64,000 bases of DNA. Origin: Rhodobacter sp. (GTDB taxonomy: Bacteria > Pseudomonadota > Alphaproteobacteria > Rhodobacterales > Rhodobacteraceae). The stretch covers positions 248,001 through 312,000 of the forward strand of contig JADJAB010000003.1 in NCBI GenBank assembly GCA_016704435.1, in the 5' to 3' direction. Every line of letters begins with the position of its first letter. Positions within the stretch are counted from its first letter, which is position 1. Made by a program: the position numbers and the translations under genes. The notes under the pieces were generated by a model. That model was not told the DNA's origin. It was given only the letters and a program-made list of their open reading frames with translations, and did no database searches. Below are positions 35,509-43,848 of the stretch, piece by piece.

Positions 35509-35524
35509 ATTCAAATTTGTGAAT
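35509..35524. promoter_or_regulatory. candidate operator before the NTF2/cupin genes
   Basis: ATTCA-AATTTG-TGAAT forms a perfect 5-base inverted repeat with an AT-rich centre, 20-35 bases upstream of the ATG at 35489. The surrounding 35490-35627 gap is AT-rich for this genome. It could bind a dimeric regulator; the cognate protein is unknown. Confidence 0.4.
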
Positions 35525-35590
35525 ACCATTACAGAAAAGTGGCAAAACCGCAACCGAATGCCCGTAGTTACGCTGCGGAACATGTCCTTT

Positions 35591-35609
35591 AGGGAATATT
35601 CGTTTCCCT
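35591..35609 (-). terminator. possible weak hairpin downstream of fadA
   Basis: AGGGAA and TTCCCT can pair around a seven-base loop, 20-40 bases after the fadA stop. No T run follows on the minus strand, so it may be a weak terminator or an attenuating hairpin rather than a true intrinsic terminator. Confidence 0.3.
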
Positions 35610-35627
35610 CAGGAATGCACATCGCAA

Positions 35628-36839
35628 TCACACCCTTTCGATGATGGTGGCAGCCCCCATTCCGCTGGCGATGCAAAGCGTGGCCAGGCCGGTGGATTTG
35701 CCGCGACGCTCCATCTCGTCCAGCAGCGTGCCGATGATGATCGCGCCGGTCGCGCCCAGCGGGTGGCCCATTGCGATGGCGCCGCCGTTGACGTTGACCA
35801 GCGCCGGGTCCACGTCGAATGCCTGCTGAAAACGCAGGACGACGGCGGCAAAAGCCTCGTTCACCTCGAACAGGTCGATATCGGCGATGGTCATGCCGCT
35901 GTCGCGCAGGATCTTTTCGGTCACCGGCACCGGGCCGGTCAGCATGATGGTGGGATCGGTGCCGATCTTGGCGGTGGCGCGGATGCGGGCGCGCGGCGTC
36001 AAGCCGTGGGCGCGGCCGAAATCGGCGTTGCCGATCAGCAGGGCAGCGGCACCGTCGACGATGCCCGAGGAATTCCCGGCATGGTGGATATGGCTGATCC
36101 GCTCCAGATGCGGATATTTCATCAAGGCGATCTTGTCGAAACCGGGCATCACCTCGCCCATGTCGCGAAAGGCGGGCTTCAGGGCGGCCAGAGTGGCCAT
36201 ATCGGTGCCGGGGCGGATGTATTCGTCGCGGTCGAGAATGGTCAGGCCGTTGCGGTCGGTCACCGGGACGATGGATTTGGCAAAGCGGCCCGCGTCCCAG
36301 GCGGCGGCGGCGCGACGCTGGGATTCGACGGCCAATGCGTCGGCCGCTTCACGGGAAAAGCCGTATTCGGTGGCGATGATGTCGGCGGAAATGCCCTGCG
36401 GCACGAAATAGGTCTTCATCGCAAGGGTCGGGTCCACCGCGATGGCCGCCCCGTCGCTGCCCATGGCGACGCGGCCCATCATCTCGACCCCGCCGGCGAT
36501 GTAGGCCTGCCCGGCGCCACCCCTGATCTGGTTGGCGGCCAGGTTCACCGCCTCCATCCCCGAGGCGCAAAAGCGGTTGATGGCCAGGCCGGGGATACGT
36601 TCGTCAAGGTCCGACAAGAGCACCGCGCTGCGCGCGAGGCAGCCGCCCTGCTCGCCGACCTGGGTGACGTTGCCCCAGATCACATCCTCGACCGCATGAC
36701 CGTCAAGGTTGTTGCGCGCCTTCACGGCGTTCAGGATGCCGGCCGAAAGGGCGACCGAGGTCACCTCGTGCAAGCTGCCGTCGGGGCGGCCCTTGCCACG
36801 CGGGGTGCGGACGGCGTCATAGATGAAAGCGTCGGTCAT
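35628..36839 (-). CDS. fadA: acetyl-CoA C-acyltransferase (thiolase)
   Basis: A 403-residue thiolase that cleaves 3-ketoacyl-CoA in the last step of beta-oxidation. The acyl-enzyme Cys is in NRFCASGMEAV (about residue 90), the His in NEAFAAVVLRF is replaced by the usual NEAFA motif context, and GGAIAMGHPLGATGA and LCIASGMGAA hold the catalytic His and second Cys. The ATG at 36839 follows 15 bases after the GST gene stop, so the two are in one transcript. With fadB and the acyl-CoA dehydrogenase it completes the pathway. Subtype (degradative rather than biosynthetic) follows from context. Confidence 0.92.
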   Translation of the reverse strand: MTDAFIYDAVRTPRGKGRPDGSLHEVTSVALSAGILNAVKARNNLDGHAVEDVIWGNVTQVGEQGGCLARSAVLLSDLDERIPGLAINRFCASGMEAVNLAANQIRGGAGQAYIAGGVEMMGRVAMGSDGAAIAVDPTLAMKTYFVPQGISADIIATEYGFSREAADALAVESQRRAAAAWDAGRFAKSIVPVTDRNGLTILDRDEYIRPGTDMATLAALKPAFRDMGEVMPGFDKIALMKYPHLERISHIHHAGNSSGIVDGAAALLIGNADFGRAHGLTPRARIRATAKIGTDPTIMLTGPVPVTEKILRDSGMTIADIDLFEVNEAFAAVVLRFQQAFDVDPALVNVNGGAIAMGHPLGATGAIIIGTLLDEMERRGKSTGLATLCIASGMGAATIIERV

Positions 36840-36854
36840 GGCTGTCTCCAGTCT

Positions 36855-37490
36855 TCAGGCCCGGTCCGAAGGGTTGCCGGGCATCAGGTCGTAGGGGTGT
36901 TTCCAGCCGGGCAGCGCCGCGATGCGGGTCAGCCAGGCGTCGATATGGGGCCAGTCGGCGCGGGAAAAGCCGAACGGTTCGGGGTAGTAGAGATAGCCGC
37001 AGCACGAGAGGTCGGCGATGGTCGGCCCCGTCCCCACGACCCAGTCGCGGTTGGCGAGGTGGTCGTTCAGGACGGTGTAGGCGGACTTGAGGCGGCCTTG
37101 GAAGAACGGGATCACGCCTTCGGGGCGCTGTTCGGCGGGCAGGAAGTTCATCAGAAAGCGGGTGGTGCCGGCCTGGGTGGAAAGCTTGTGGTTGTCCCAC
37201 AGGATCCAGCGCAGGATTTCCTTGCGCTCGGCCGCTGTGGTGCCGCCGAGGGTGCCGCTCTTGTCGGCGATGTGCATCAGGATGCTGCCCGACTGGGTCA
37301 GCGTCTCCGTGCCGTCGACCAGCACCGGCACTTCGCCCATGGCGTTGATCGCGCGAAACTCCGGCGTGCGGGTAGCACCGTTGAAGAAATCGACGAAGAC
37401 TGGCTGCCAGTCCATGCCCGTCAGCGCCAGCGCCAGGGCGCATTTGTAGGCATTGCCGGATTCGCCGAAGCAGTAGAGCTGGGCCGTCAT
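36855..37490 (-). CDS. glutathione S-transferase family protein
   Basis: A 211-residue GST. The thioredoxin-like domain shows AQLYCFGESGNAYKCALALALTG and INAMGEVPVLVDGTETLTQSGSILMHIAD, with the cis-Pro in EVPVL and the gamma-Glu-binding QSGSIL. The helical domain follows (DHLANRDWVVGTGPTIADLSCCGYLYY). It sits between the acyl-CoA dehydrogenase and fadA, an arrangement often seen in this family, which suggests a role in handling acyl or electrophilic intermediates, but that is inferred. The ATG at 37490 has AGGACGA upstream. Confidence 0.87.
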   Translation of the reverse strand: MTAQLYCFGESGNAYKCALALALTGMDWQPVFVDFFNGATRTPEFRAINAMGEVPVLVDGTETLTQSGSILMHIADKSGTLGGTTAAERKEILRWILWDNHKLSTQAGTTRFLMNFLPAEQRPEGVIPFFQGRLKSAYTVLNDHLANRDWVVGTGPTIADLSCCGYLYYPEPFGFSRADWPHIDAWLTRIAALPGWKHPYDLMPGNPSDRA

Positions 37491-37523
37491 TCGTCCTGTT
37501 CCTCCCGGAGCCACGGTCGGGGC

Positions 37524-37574
37524 GGGGGTTTCACACCCCCGCACCCCCGTGGAGTATTTCCGCCAAGATGAAGC
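37524..37574 (+). repeat. hairpin-plus-box intergenic element, copy 1
   Basis: A hairpin (GGGGGT-N5-ACCCCC, 37524-37540) is followed by the box GGAGTATTT-N3-CCAAGATGAAGC (37551-37574). The same box recurs inverted at 37710-37733, and a related element lies at 54438-54515. This kind of motif is common between genes in Rhodobacteraceae. Confidence 0.6.
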
Positions 37575-37709
37575 AAGCTTTCGTTAACCTTGGCATTCTA
37601 GTCTGCGTCTTGCGGTACAGGCTGGAGAGCCGATGACCGCCCGAGGTGAAGCCCCGCCTCGAAGCCCCGGATAGCCAAGACGGACAGTCGGGGTGGGGTG
37701 GAACTTGCA

Positions 37710-37733
37710 GCTTCATCTTGGTCCAAATACTCC
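37710..37733 (-). repeat. intergenic box element, inverted copy 2
   Basis: On the minus strand this reads GGAGTATTT-N3-CCAAGATGAAGC, differing from copy 1 only in the three central bases. The two copies face each other across 135 bases of otherwise empty sequence (37575-37709). Confidence 0.6.
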
Positions 37734-37771
37734 CCCGCCGGAGGCGCCCGCATCTTCCATGGTGCCAGCTT

Positions 37772-37984
37772 CTACCGCTTTCGATCCTCCAGCTCCGAAT
37801 TGAACAGCCGCATGCGGTGGATGAGGTTGTCCTGGTCGGTGACGCTGTCGAAATTCTCGAACAGGAACGACAGCGCCTCGCCTTCATCCAGCCCGGCCTC
37901 GGTGGCGAACCGCTTGAGCCTGCGGTAACCGTCTTCGGTCATGGCGACGGGAAAGCGACGGGTCAGGCGGAAACGTTTCGGCAT
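37772..37984 (-). CDS. small protein of unknown function
   Basis: A 70-residue protein: PKRFRLTRRFPVAMTEDGYRRLKRFATEAG, then LDEGEALSFLFENFDS and a charged C-terminus. The basic start followed by an amphipathic helix resembles small ribbon-helix-helix-like or adaptor proteins, but I cannot place it in a family. The ATG at 37984 has GAGGACG upstream. It lies about 60 bases after the acyl-CoA dehydrogenase stop on the same strand, so it is probably part of the beta-oxidation transcript. A regulatory or accessory role is speculative. Confidence 0.6.
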   Translation of the reverse strand: MPKRFRLTRRFPVAMTEDGYRRLKRFATEAGLDEGEALSFLFENFDSVTDQDNLIHRMRLFNSELEDRKR

Positions 37985-38044
37985 CGGCGTCCTCGGTCGG
38001 GCTGGGGGCAAGATCCCTTCTTCAGGGGTTTTCGCCCCGGCAGG

Positions 38045-39821
38045 TTAGAACGCCTCGGCCGGCAATGCCATCACCGGATCGGCCCCGGTCTCGATCCGCG
38101 CAAGATGCGCGCCGCAAAGCGGCAGCTGGCGGGCCATGTAGAACCGGCCGGTTGCCAGCTTCGCTTCGAGGAAAGCCTTGTCGCCGCGGCCTTCGTCCAA
38201 TGTGCCCAGCGCGGCCTTCGCCATCCGTGTCCACATCAGGCCAAGGCAGACATGGCCCATCAGGTGCATGAAATCATAGGACCCGGCAAGCGCGGCATTC
38301 GGGGTCTTCATGCCGGCCTGCATGAAATACATGCCCGCCGCCTGCATCTGCTTGGACGCCACTTTCAGTGCATCGGCAAAGGGTTTCATCCGCTCGTCGC
38401 CGTCATGCGCCTTCACCTCGGCCTTGACCATCTCGAAGAAGGCCATGACATGCTTGCCGCCGTCCTGAGCCAGCTTGCGGCCCACCAGGTCCAGCGCCTG
38501 CACGCCGTTGGCGCCTTCGTAGATCATGGCGATGCGGGCGTCGCGGGCGAACTGGCTCATCCCCGATTCCTCGATATAGCCGTGCCCGCCGTAAACCTGC
38601 TGGGCCTGCACCGCCATCTCGAACCCCTTGTCGGTCTGGAAGCCCTTGATCACCGGGATCATCAGCGAAACCAGCCCCTCGGCCGCCTCGTCGCCCGAAC
38701 GCACCGAGGCGTCGATCAGGCTGGCGGCCCAGAAGGTCAGGGCGCGCGCGCCTTCGACAAAGCTTTTCTGCTCCATCAGGTTGCGGCGGATGTCGGGGTG
38801 GACGATCAAGGGATCGGCCGGACCCTTGGGGTTCTCGGCCCCGGTCACGGCGCGGCCCTGCAGGCGGTCCTTCGCATAGGCCAGCGCGTTCTGATAGGCG
38901 ACCTCGGCCTGGGCATAGCCTTGCAGGCCCACCCCCAGCCGCGCCTCGTTCATCATGGTGAACATCGCCCGCATGCCCTTGTGCAGGTCGCCCACCAGCC
39001 AGCCGGTCGCGCCGTCGTAGTTCATCACGCAGGTGGCATTGCCGTGGATGCCCATCTTTTCTTCGATCTTGCCGCAAGAGACGGCGTTGCGTGCGCCAAG
39101 CGAGCCGTCCTCGTTCACCAGGAACTTCGGCACGATGAAGAGCGAGATGCCCTTGGTGCCCTCGCCGCCGCCCGGCGCCTTGGCCAGCACCAGATGGATG
39201 ATGTTCTCGGCCATGTCATGCTCGCCGGCCGAGATGAAGATCTTCTGCCCGGTGATCCTGTAGCTGCCGTCTTTCTGCGGTTCGGCCCTGGTGCGCATCA
39301 GGCCCAGATCGGTGCCGCAATGCGGCTCGGTCAGGTTCATCGTGCCGGTCCAGTCGCAGGCGACCATCTTCGGCAGATACATCGCCTTTTGCGCGTCCGA
39401 CCCGTGGGTGCGGATCGCCGAATAGGCGCCATGGGTCAGGCCCTGATACATGTTGAAGGCCATGTTCGCCGCGACGAACACCTCGCCCACCGCGGTGCCC
39501 ATCAGGTAGGGCAGGCCCTGGCCGCCATAGTCCGGGTCGCAGTCCAGGGCGGTCCAGCCGCCCGCTTTCATCGCCTCGAACGCGTCCTTGAACCCTTTCG
39601 GCGTGCGCACGACGCCGTTTTCAAGCACGCAGCCTTCGCGGTCGCCGACGGCGTTCAGGGGCGCCAGCACCTCTGACGCGACCTTGCCGGCCTCCTCCAG
39701 CACGGCCGAGGTGAAGGAAGGGTCCAGATCGCCATAGCCGGGCACATCGCTGGCGGGCACCTTCAGCACCTCGTGCAGAAGGAACTGCATGTCGGCAATC
39801 GGGGGCGGTGTAGCTGGGCAT
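38045..39821 (-). pseudogene. acyl-CoA dehydrogenase (start separated by one-base insertion)
   Basis: A flavoenzyme of about 591 residues with the extra C-terminal domain of long-chain dehydrogenases. It oxidises acyl-CoA to enoyl-CoA in the first step of beta-oxidation. Seen: NLTEPHCGTDLGLMRTRA, EHDMAENIIHLVLA, YGGHGYIEESGMSQFARDARIAMIYEGANG. The true start MPSYTAP (ATG at 39821, GGGAG upstream) is in a different frame from the main body, which resumes at DMQFLLHEVLK. The break near 39800 is one extra C in a CCCCC run. It is likely active if this is a sequence error. MerR regulators lie immediately upstream. Confidence 0.88.
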
Positions 39822-39848
39822 TGTCGGTCTCTCCCTTTGTCGGCGTCT

Positions 39849-40222
39849 TTACTCGGCGGCTTGCTTCAGCCCGGAATGGCCAGCGGCGCCGGCCTCCATC
39901 TCGGCCTTCAGCTCGGCAATCGCCTCATCCAGTTCGGCCGCTGCGCCTCCATCGCGGCCAGCCGGTCCTGTGCCAGCTGCCAGGTGCGCAGCTTTGCACC
40001 TGGTTCGAGCCGTCACGGTCGTAAAGGTCCAGCGTCTGGCGGATGTCTTCCAGCGAAAAGCCGAAGCGCTTGCCGCGCAGGATCAGCTTCAGCCTTGCGC
40101 GGTCGCTGCGGGTGAACAGCCGCCTGGTCCCTCCCGGACCGGCGCAGCAGTTCCTTTGGCCTCGTAAAAGCGCAGGTCCGGGGCGTCACATCGAAGCTGT
40201 CGCACATCTCGCGGATGGTCAT
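39849..40222 (-). pseudogene. MerR family regulator, several frame breaks
   Basis: Reconstructed from three frames: MTIREMCDSFDVTPRT (winged helix start), then KELLRP.., RLKLILRGKRFGFSLEDIRQTLDLYD, and a C-terminal helix LAQDRLAAMEAQRAELDEAIAELKAEM, ending at 39849. Breaks lie near 40165, 40130, 39990 and 39945. It closely resembles the next gene. MerR proteins bend promoter DNA; here the likely target is the adjacent acyl-CoA dehydrogenase gene. The start may be further upstream (near 40240) with one more break. A decayed gene or a poorly read stretch are both possible. Confidence 0.65.
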
Positions 40223-40330
40223 CAGGTCTTGTCAGTCATCGTTTTCTCGCATGCGCGGGGTCACAACTGCCGGGGCAGATGTGGGTGCGCCAAGGGCTGA
40301 AGCGCACTTGACGTTAACGTAAGCGTAACG

Positions 40331-40756
40331 TCACGTCACCGGAGCCGGGAACGCAGGGTCAGCCTTCCGAGCGGCCGTTTCCCTCTTGACGGCGGTTGCG
40401 CGCAGGGCTTTCAGATCGGTAATCGTTACATCCAGTCCGGCCCGCTGGCGGTCCAGTTCCCCCAGCTGGCGGTCGGCCATGTCGAGCCATTGCTCCAGCT
40501 GCCGGCGTTCGCCCTTCCTGCCGTAGATCAGCAGCCACTGGCGGATTTCCTCAAGGCTGAACCCGAAGCGGCGGCCGCGCAGGATCAGCTTCATCCGCGC
40601 CACCTCGCGCGGGCCGTAGAAGCGGGCGCGGCCCTCCTTCTCGGGGGACAAAAGCTCGATATACTCGTAATAGCGCAGGGTCCGCGGCGTCACGTCGAAG
40701 GCGGCGCACATCTCCTTGAAGCTGATACGGCTGTCACTGGTCACCATGGCCTCCAT
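40331..40756 (-). CDS. MerR family transcriptional regulator
   Basis: A 141-residue MerR protein. The winged helix is FKEMCAAFDVTPRTLRYYEYIELLSP, the wing ARFYGPREVARMKLILRGRRFGFSLEEIRQ, and a coiled C-terminal helix follows (QLEQWLDMADRQLGELDRQRAG). No metal-binding Cys pair is present, so it is of the non-metal type often found beside beta-oxidation genes in Rhodobacteraceae. The start is ATG at 40756 or 40747; neither has an ideal ribosome site. It is paralogous to the broken gene downstream and divergent from the thioesterase gene. Confidence 0.82.
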   Translation of the reverse strand: MEAMVTSDSRISFKEMCAAFDVTPRTLRYYEYIELLSPEKEGRARFYGPREVARMKLILRGRRFGFSLEEIRQWLLIYGRKGERRQLEQWLDMADRQLGELDRQRAGLDVTITDLKALRATAVKRETAARKADPAFPAPVT

Positions 40757-40931
40757 GCCCGGGATGGTAAGCCCGCACCATCGGCCTTGCAACTGTCTGC
40801 TGCACGGTGTCGCCGCCCCCGCCACGGCGGCGCCCTGCGGTGCGCGGACCGAAGCGAAGAAAAGCCGGAGGGGCATGATGAGCAGGCCTTGCGCTTGGTC
40901 GCTGCGGTGGGTTTGATGCCAAAGGCCCGAC

Positions 40932-41352
40932 ATGACCGATATCACGAAGATCGCCCGCCAGTTCATTTCCGCCCTGCCCCACGCCAACGCGCTGGGGCTG
41001 GTGCTGGAAGAGATCGGCGCTGGCCGCGCGGTGATCTCGATGCCTTACGCCGCGGCTGGTCGGCGACCCGGCCAGCGGCGTCATCGCCGGGGGGGCGGTC
41101 TCGGCGCTGATGGACACCGCCCTGGGCGCCGCGGTGATGTGCCACCCCGAGGCCCCGGTCTCTACCGCGACGCTGGACCTGCGGATCGACTACATGCGCC
41201 CCGCCACCCCCGGCCAGACCATCCGGGCGCGCGCCGAATGCCATCATGTCACCCGCTCGGTCGCCTTCGTGCGCGTCACCGCAACGGATGCCGACGAGGA
41301 TCGCCCGGTCGCCATGGGGACCGGCGCCTTCACCGTGGACCGGCGCAGATGA
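40932..41352 (+). pseudogene. PaaI-type hotdog thioesterase (frame-broken)
   Basis: A hotdog-fold acyl-CoA thioesterase of about 140 residues. It starts TDITKIARQFISALPHANALGLVLEEI (ATG at 40932) and, after a break near 41052, continues ALMDTALGAAVM, LDLRIDYMRPATPGQTIRARAECHH and VAMGTGAFTVD. The Asp in the long helix (LMDTALG) is the usual catalytic residue of the family. One base to remove or two to add restores it. A second thioesterase of the same family starts at its stop (ATGA), so the two are coupled. Substrates are unknown, though the beta-oxidation genes lie just upstream on the other strand. Confidence 0.75.
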
Positions 41353-41814
41353 CCGACGCCGAACGCCGCCGAACCTGCAGGGTCTGGTCAGGGCGCGCCT
41401 ATCTGCGCTTTCTGGGCCTGGGGTTCCACCTGTCTGGGGATCCGCTGACCGGCGCGGCGATGCTGACCGCGTTTCTGCCCTTTGATGAGCGCTGATCGGC
41501 AACCCGCTGATCCCGGCGCTGCACGGCGGCGTGACGGCGGCCTTCCTTGAGGCGACGGCGATCATCGGGCTGGTCTGGTCGGGGCTGGCCGAGGGCGGCA
41601 GGCCATTGGGCCTGGGGGCGCGCTGCCGAAGACCATCGACCTGACGGTCGATTACCTGCGCCCCGGCGGGCCGAAGGACAGCTTTGCCCGCGCCCGCATC
41701 GTGCGCTCGGGGCGGCGCTATGCAAGCGTGCATGTCGAGGCCTGGCAGGACGACCCGTCGCGGCTGTTCGCGCAAGGCACCGGGCATTTCCTGATGCCCG
41801 AGGCGCAGGGATGA
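41349..41814 (+). pseudogene. second hotdog thioesterase (frame-broken)
   Basis: About 155 residues after repair. The start is MTDAERRRTC with LRFLGLGFHLSGDPLTGAAMLTAFLPF; after breaks near 41490 (one C lost) and near 41613, it continues LIPALHGGVTAAFLEATAI and KTIDLTVDYLRPGGPKDSFARARI, the standard thioesterase strands. The ATG overlaps the preceding stop (ATGA), and its own stop overlaps the MATE exporter ATG. As given, it encodes only a 48-residue fragment. Confidence 0.7.
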
Positions 41815-43144
41815 CCACGGCGCCGGCCCTGACGCATCGCAAGGATCTGGCGCATTGCCGGGCCGATCGTGCTGTCGAACGCCACCGTGCCGCTGCTGGG
41901 TGCGGTGGATACCGGCGTCGTCGGCCAGATGGGGCTGGCGGCGCCGATCGGCGCGGTGGGGCTGGGCGCGGTGGTGCTGGCCACCGTCTACTGGATCTTC
42001 GGCTTTCTGCGCATGGGCACCAGCGGGCTGGCGGCGCAGGCGCATGGCGCGGGCGATGCGGCCGAAAGCTCGGCCATCCTTCTGCGCGCGCTGGTCATCG
42101 CGGCTCTGGCCGGGCTGGTGCTGATCGCGCTGCAGGGGCTCTTGCTGCGCGCCGCCTTCCGCTTTCCCCCGGCCAGCGCCGAGGTCGAAGGGCTGGCGCA
42201 GACCTATCTGGCGATCCGCATCTGGGGCGCCCCGCCACCATCGCGCTTTACGCGGTGATGGGCTGGCTGCTGGCGATCGAGCGCGCGCGCGCGGCATGTT
42301 CGCGGTGCAGCTGTGGATGAACGGGCTGAACGTGGTGCTGGACCTGTGGTTCGTGCTGGGCCTCGGCTGGGGCGTGCCGGGGGTGGCCATCGCCTCGCTG
42401 ATCGCGGAGTGGAGCGGGCTGGCGCTTGGCCTCTGGCTGTGCCGCCCGGCCTTCGGCCCGGCTTTTGCCGCCGCCCGCGCCCGGATCGCCGATGCCGCCG
42501 CCCTTCGGCTGATGCTGGCGGTGAACGGCGACATCATGATCCGCTCGGTCCTGCTGCAGCTGTGCTTCACCGCCTTCATCTTCCTCGGCGCGCGATTCGG
42601 CGATGTCACGCTGGCGGCCAATCAGGTGCTGTTGCAGTTTCTGGAAATCACCGCCTATGCGCTGGACGGTTTCGCCTTTGCCGCCGAGACGCTGGTCGGC
42701 CAGGCGGTGGGCGCGCGGGCGGTGGCCGGCGTGCGGCAGGCGACTCGGCTGGCGATGTTCTGGGGCTTTGCCGGGGCGGCGCTGCTGGCGGCAGCCTTTG
42801 CCTTGGCAGGCGGGCCGATCATCGAGTTGATGACCACCTCGCCCGAGGTCCGTGCCGAGGCCCGCATCTTTCTGCCCTGGCTGGTGGCCGCGCCGCTTCT
42901 GGGCACTGCCGCCTGGACCTGGGACGGCGTCTTCATCGGGGCAACCCTGACACGGGCGATGCGGCAGGTCATGGTGCTTTGCGTGGGCATCTATGTGGTT
43001 GCGCTGGCGGTGCTGGTGCCGACGCTTGGCAACCACGGGCTCTGGGCGGCGCTGATGGTGCTGAACCTTGTCCGTTCGGTCCTGATGACGCGGCGCTACC
43101 CCGAGGCGGAGGCGAAGGCGCGCGCCCTTGCCGCTGCGGTCTGA
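41811..43144 (+). pseudogene. MATE family efflux transporter (frame-broken in three places)
   Basis: A multidrug and toxin extrusion protein of about 445 residues with 12 helices. Segments in order: SNATVPLLGAVDTGVVGQMG, ATVYWIFGFLRMGTSGLAAQA, then LWMNGLNVVLDLWFVLGLGWGVPGVAIASL, and AFIFLGARFGDVTLAANQVLL. Frames change near 41850, 42233 and 42290, each restorable by one or two bases. MATE proteins export organic cations using Na+ or H+. Its ATG overlaps the thioesterase stop (ATGA), so the three genes probably form one transcript. Confidence 0.8.
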
Positions 43145-43203
43145 CCCTTGCCAGAAGGGGGGCCGGCAGGCCAATATCCGCCGGCAAAGCTGGGGAGCCT
43201 TTG

Positions 43204-43659
43204 ATGCGCAAGTTTCTGGTCGTGCTGGACGACAGCCGCGAATGCCTGAACGCGATGCGGTTCGCGGCGCTGCGCGCGGCCCATACCGGCGGCGGCGTGG
43301 CGATCCTGTCGATCATCCCGCCCGAAGAGTTCCAGCACTGGATGGGCGTCGCCGACCTGATGCGCGCCGAAGCGCGCGAGCGGATCGAGGCGCATTTCGA
43401 GGTCTTCGCCAAGTGGATGCGCGACAAGCAGGGGGTGAACCCCGAACTGGTGATCCGCGAGGGCGACCCGGTGAGCGAGATCCTGGCGCAGGTCAAGGAA
43501 GACCCCGAGATCGGCATCCTCGTCCTGGGCGCGGGCACCGAAAAGAACGGCCCCGGCCCGCTGGTCACCGCGATGAGCCGCAATTCCGGCAACCTGCCCA
43601 TCCCGATCACCATCGTGCCCGGCGACATGTCGAAGGAACGGCTGGAAAGCATCACCTGA
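43204..43659 (+). CDS. universal stress protein (UspA family)
   Basis: A 151-residue single Usp domain. RKFLVVLDDSRECLNAMRFAALRA is the N-terminal strand-loop-helix, and the C-terminal LVLGAGTEKNGPGPL with SGNLPIPITIVPG is the ATP-binding-type loop of the family. Usp proteins accumulate under starvation and stress; the target is unknown. The ATG at 43204 has GGGGAG upstream. It follows the MATE gene after 59 bases. The gap after it (43660-43848) holds only a short CCCGG/CCGGG hairpin at 43669-43682. Confidence 0.87.
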   Translation: MRKFLVVLDDSRECLNAMRFAALRAAHTGGGVAILSIIPPEEFQHWMGVADLMRAEARERIEAHFEVFAKWMRDKQGVNPELVIREGDPVSEILAQVKEDPEIGILVLGAGTEKNGPGPLVTAMSRNSGNLPIPITIVPGDMSKERLESIT

Positions 43660-43848
43660 CCAAAACCGCCCGGCCTGCCGGGTGCTGCGGGCAGGGGCAG
43701 ACCCCGGCCCCGGTCGATCAGCGCGGCCCGGCCGGGGCATCCGGTTCTCCCGACCACCGCTCACGGAAGATTCGCTTTCCAAACCGGGCGAAGCGCGGCA
43801 CGATGCGCACAGTCCGACCACAGATTGCCGAAAACGGGGATTTCCGTC

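Noticed and set aside
40963..42621. A 552-codon open frame on the minus strand
   Set aside because: Antisense to two thioesterases and the MATE gene. Those show conserved blocks in order, although frame-broken; the shadow has none.
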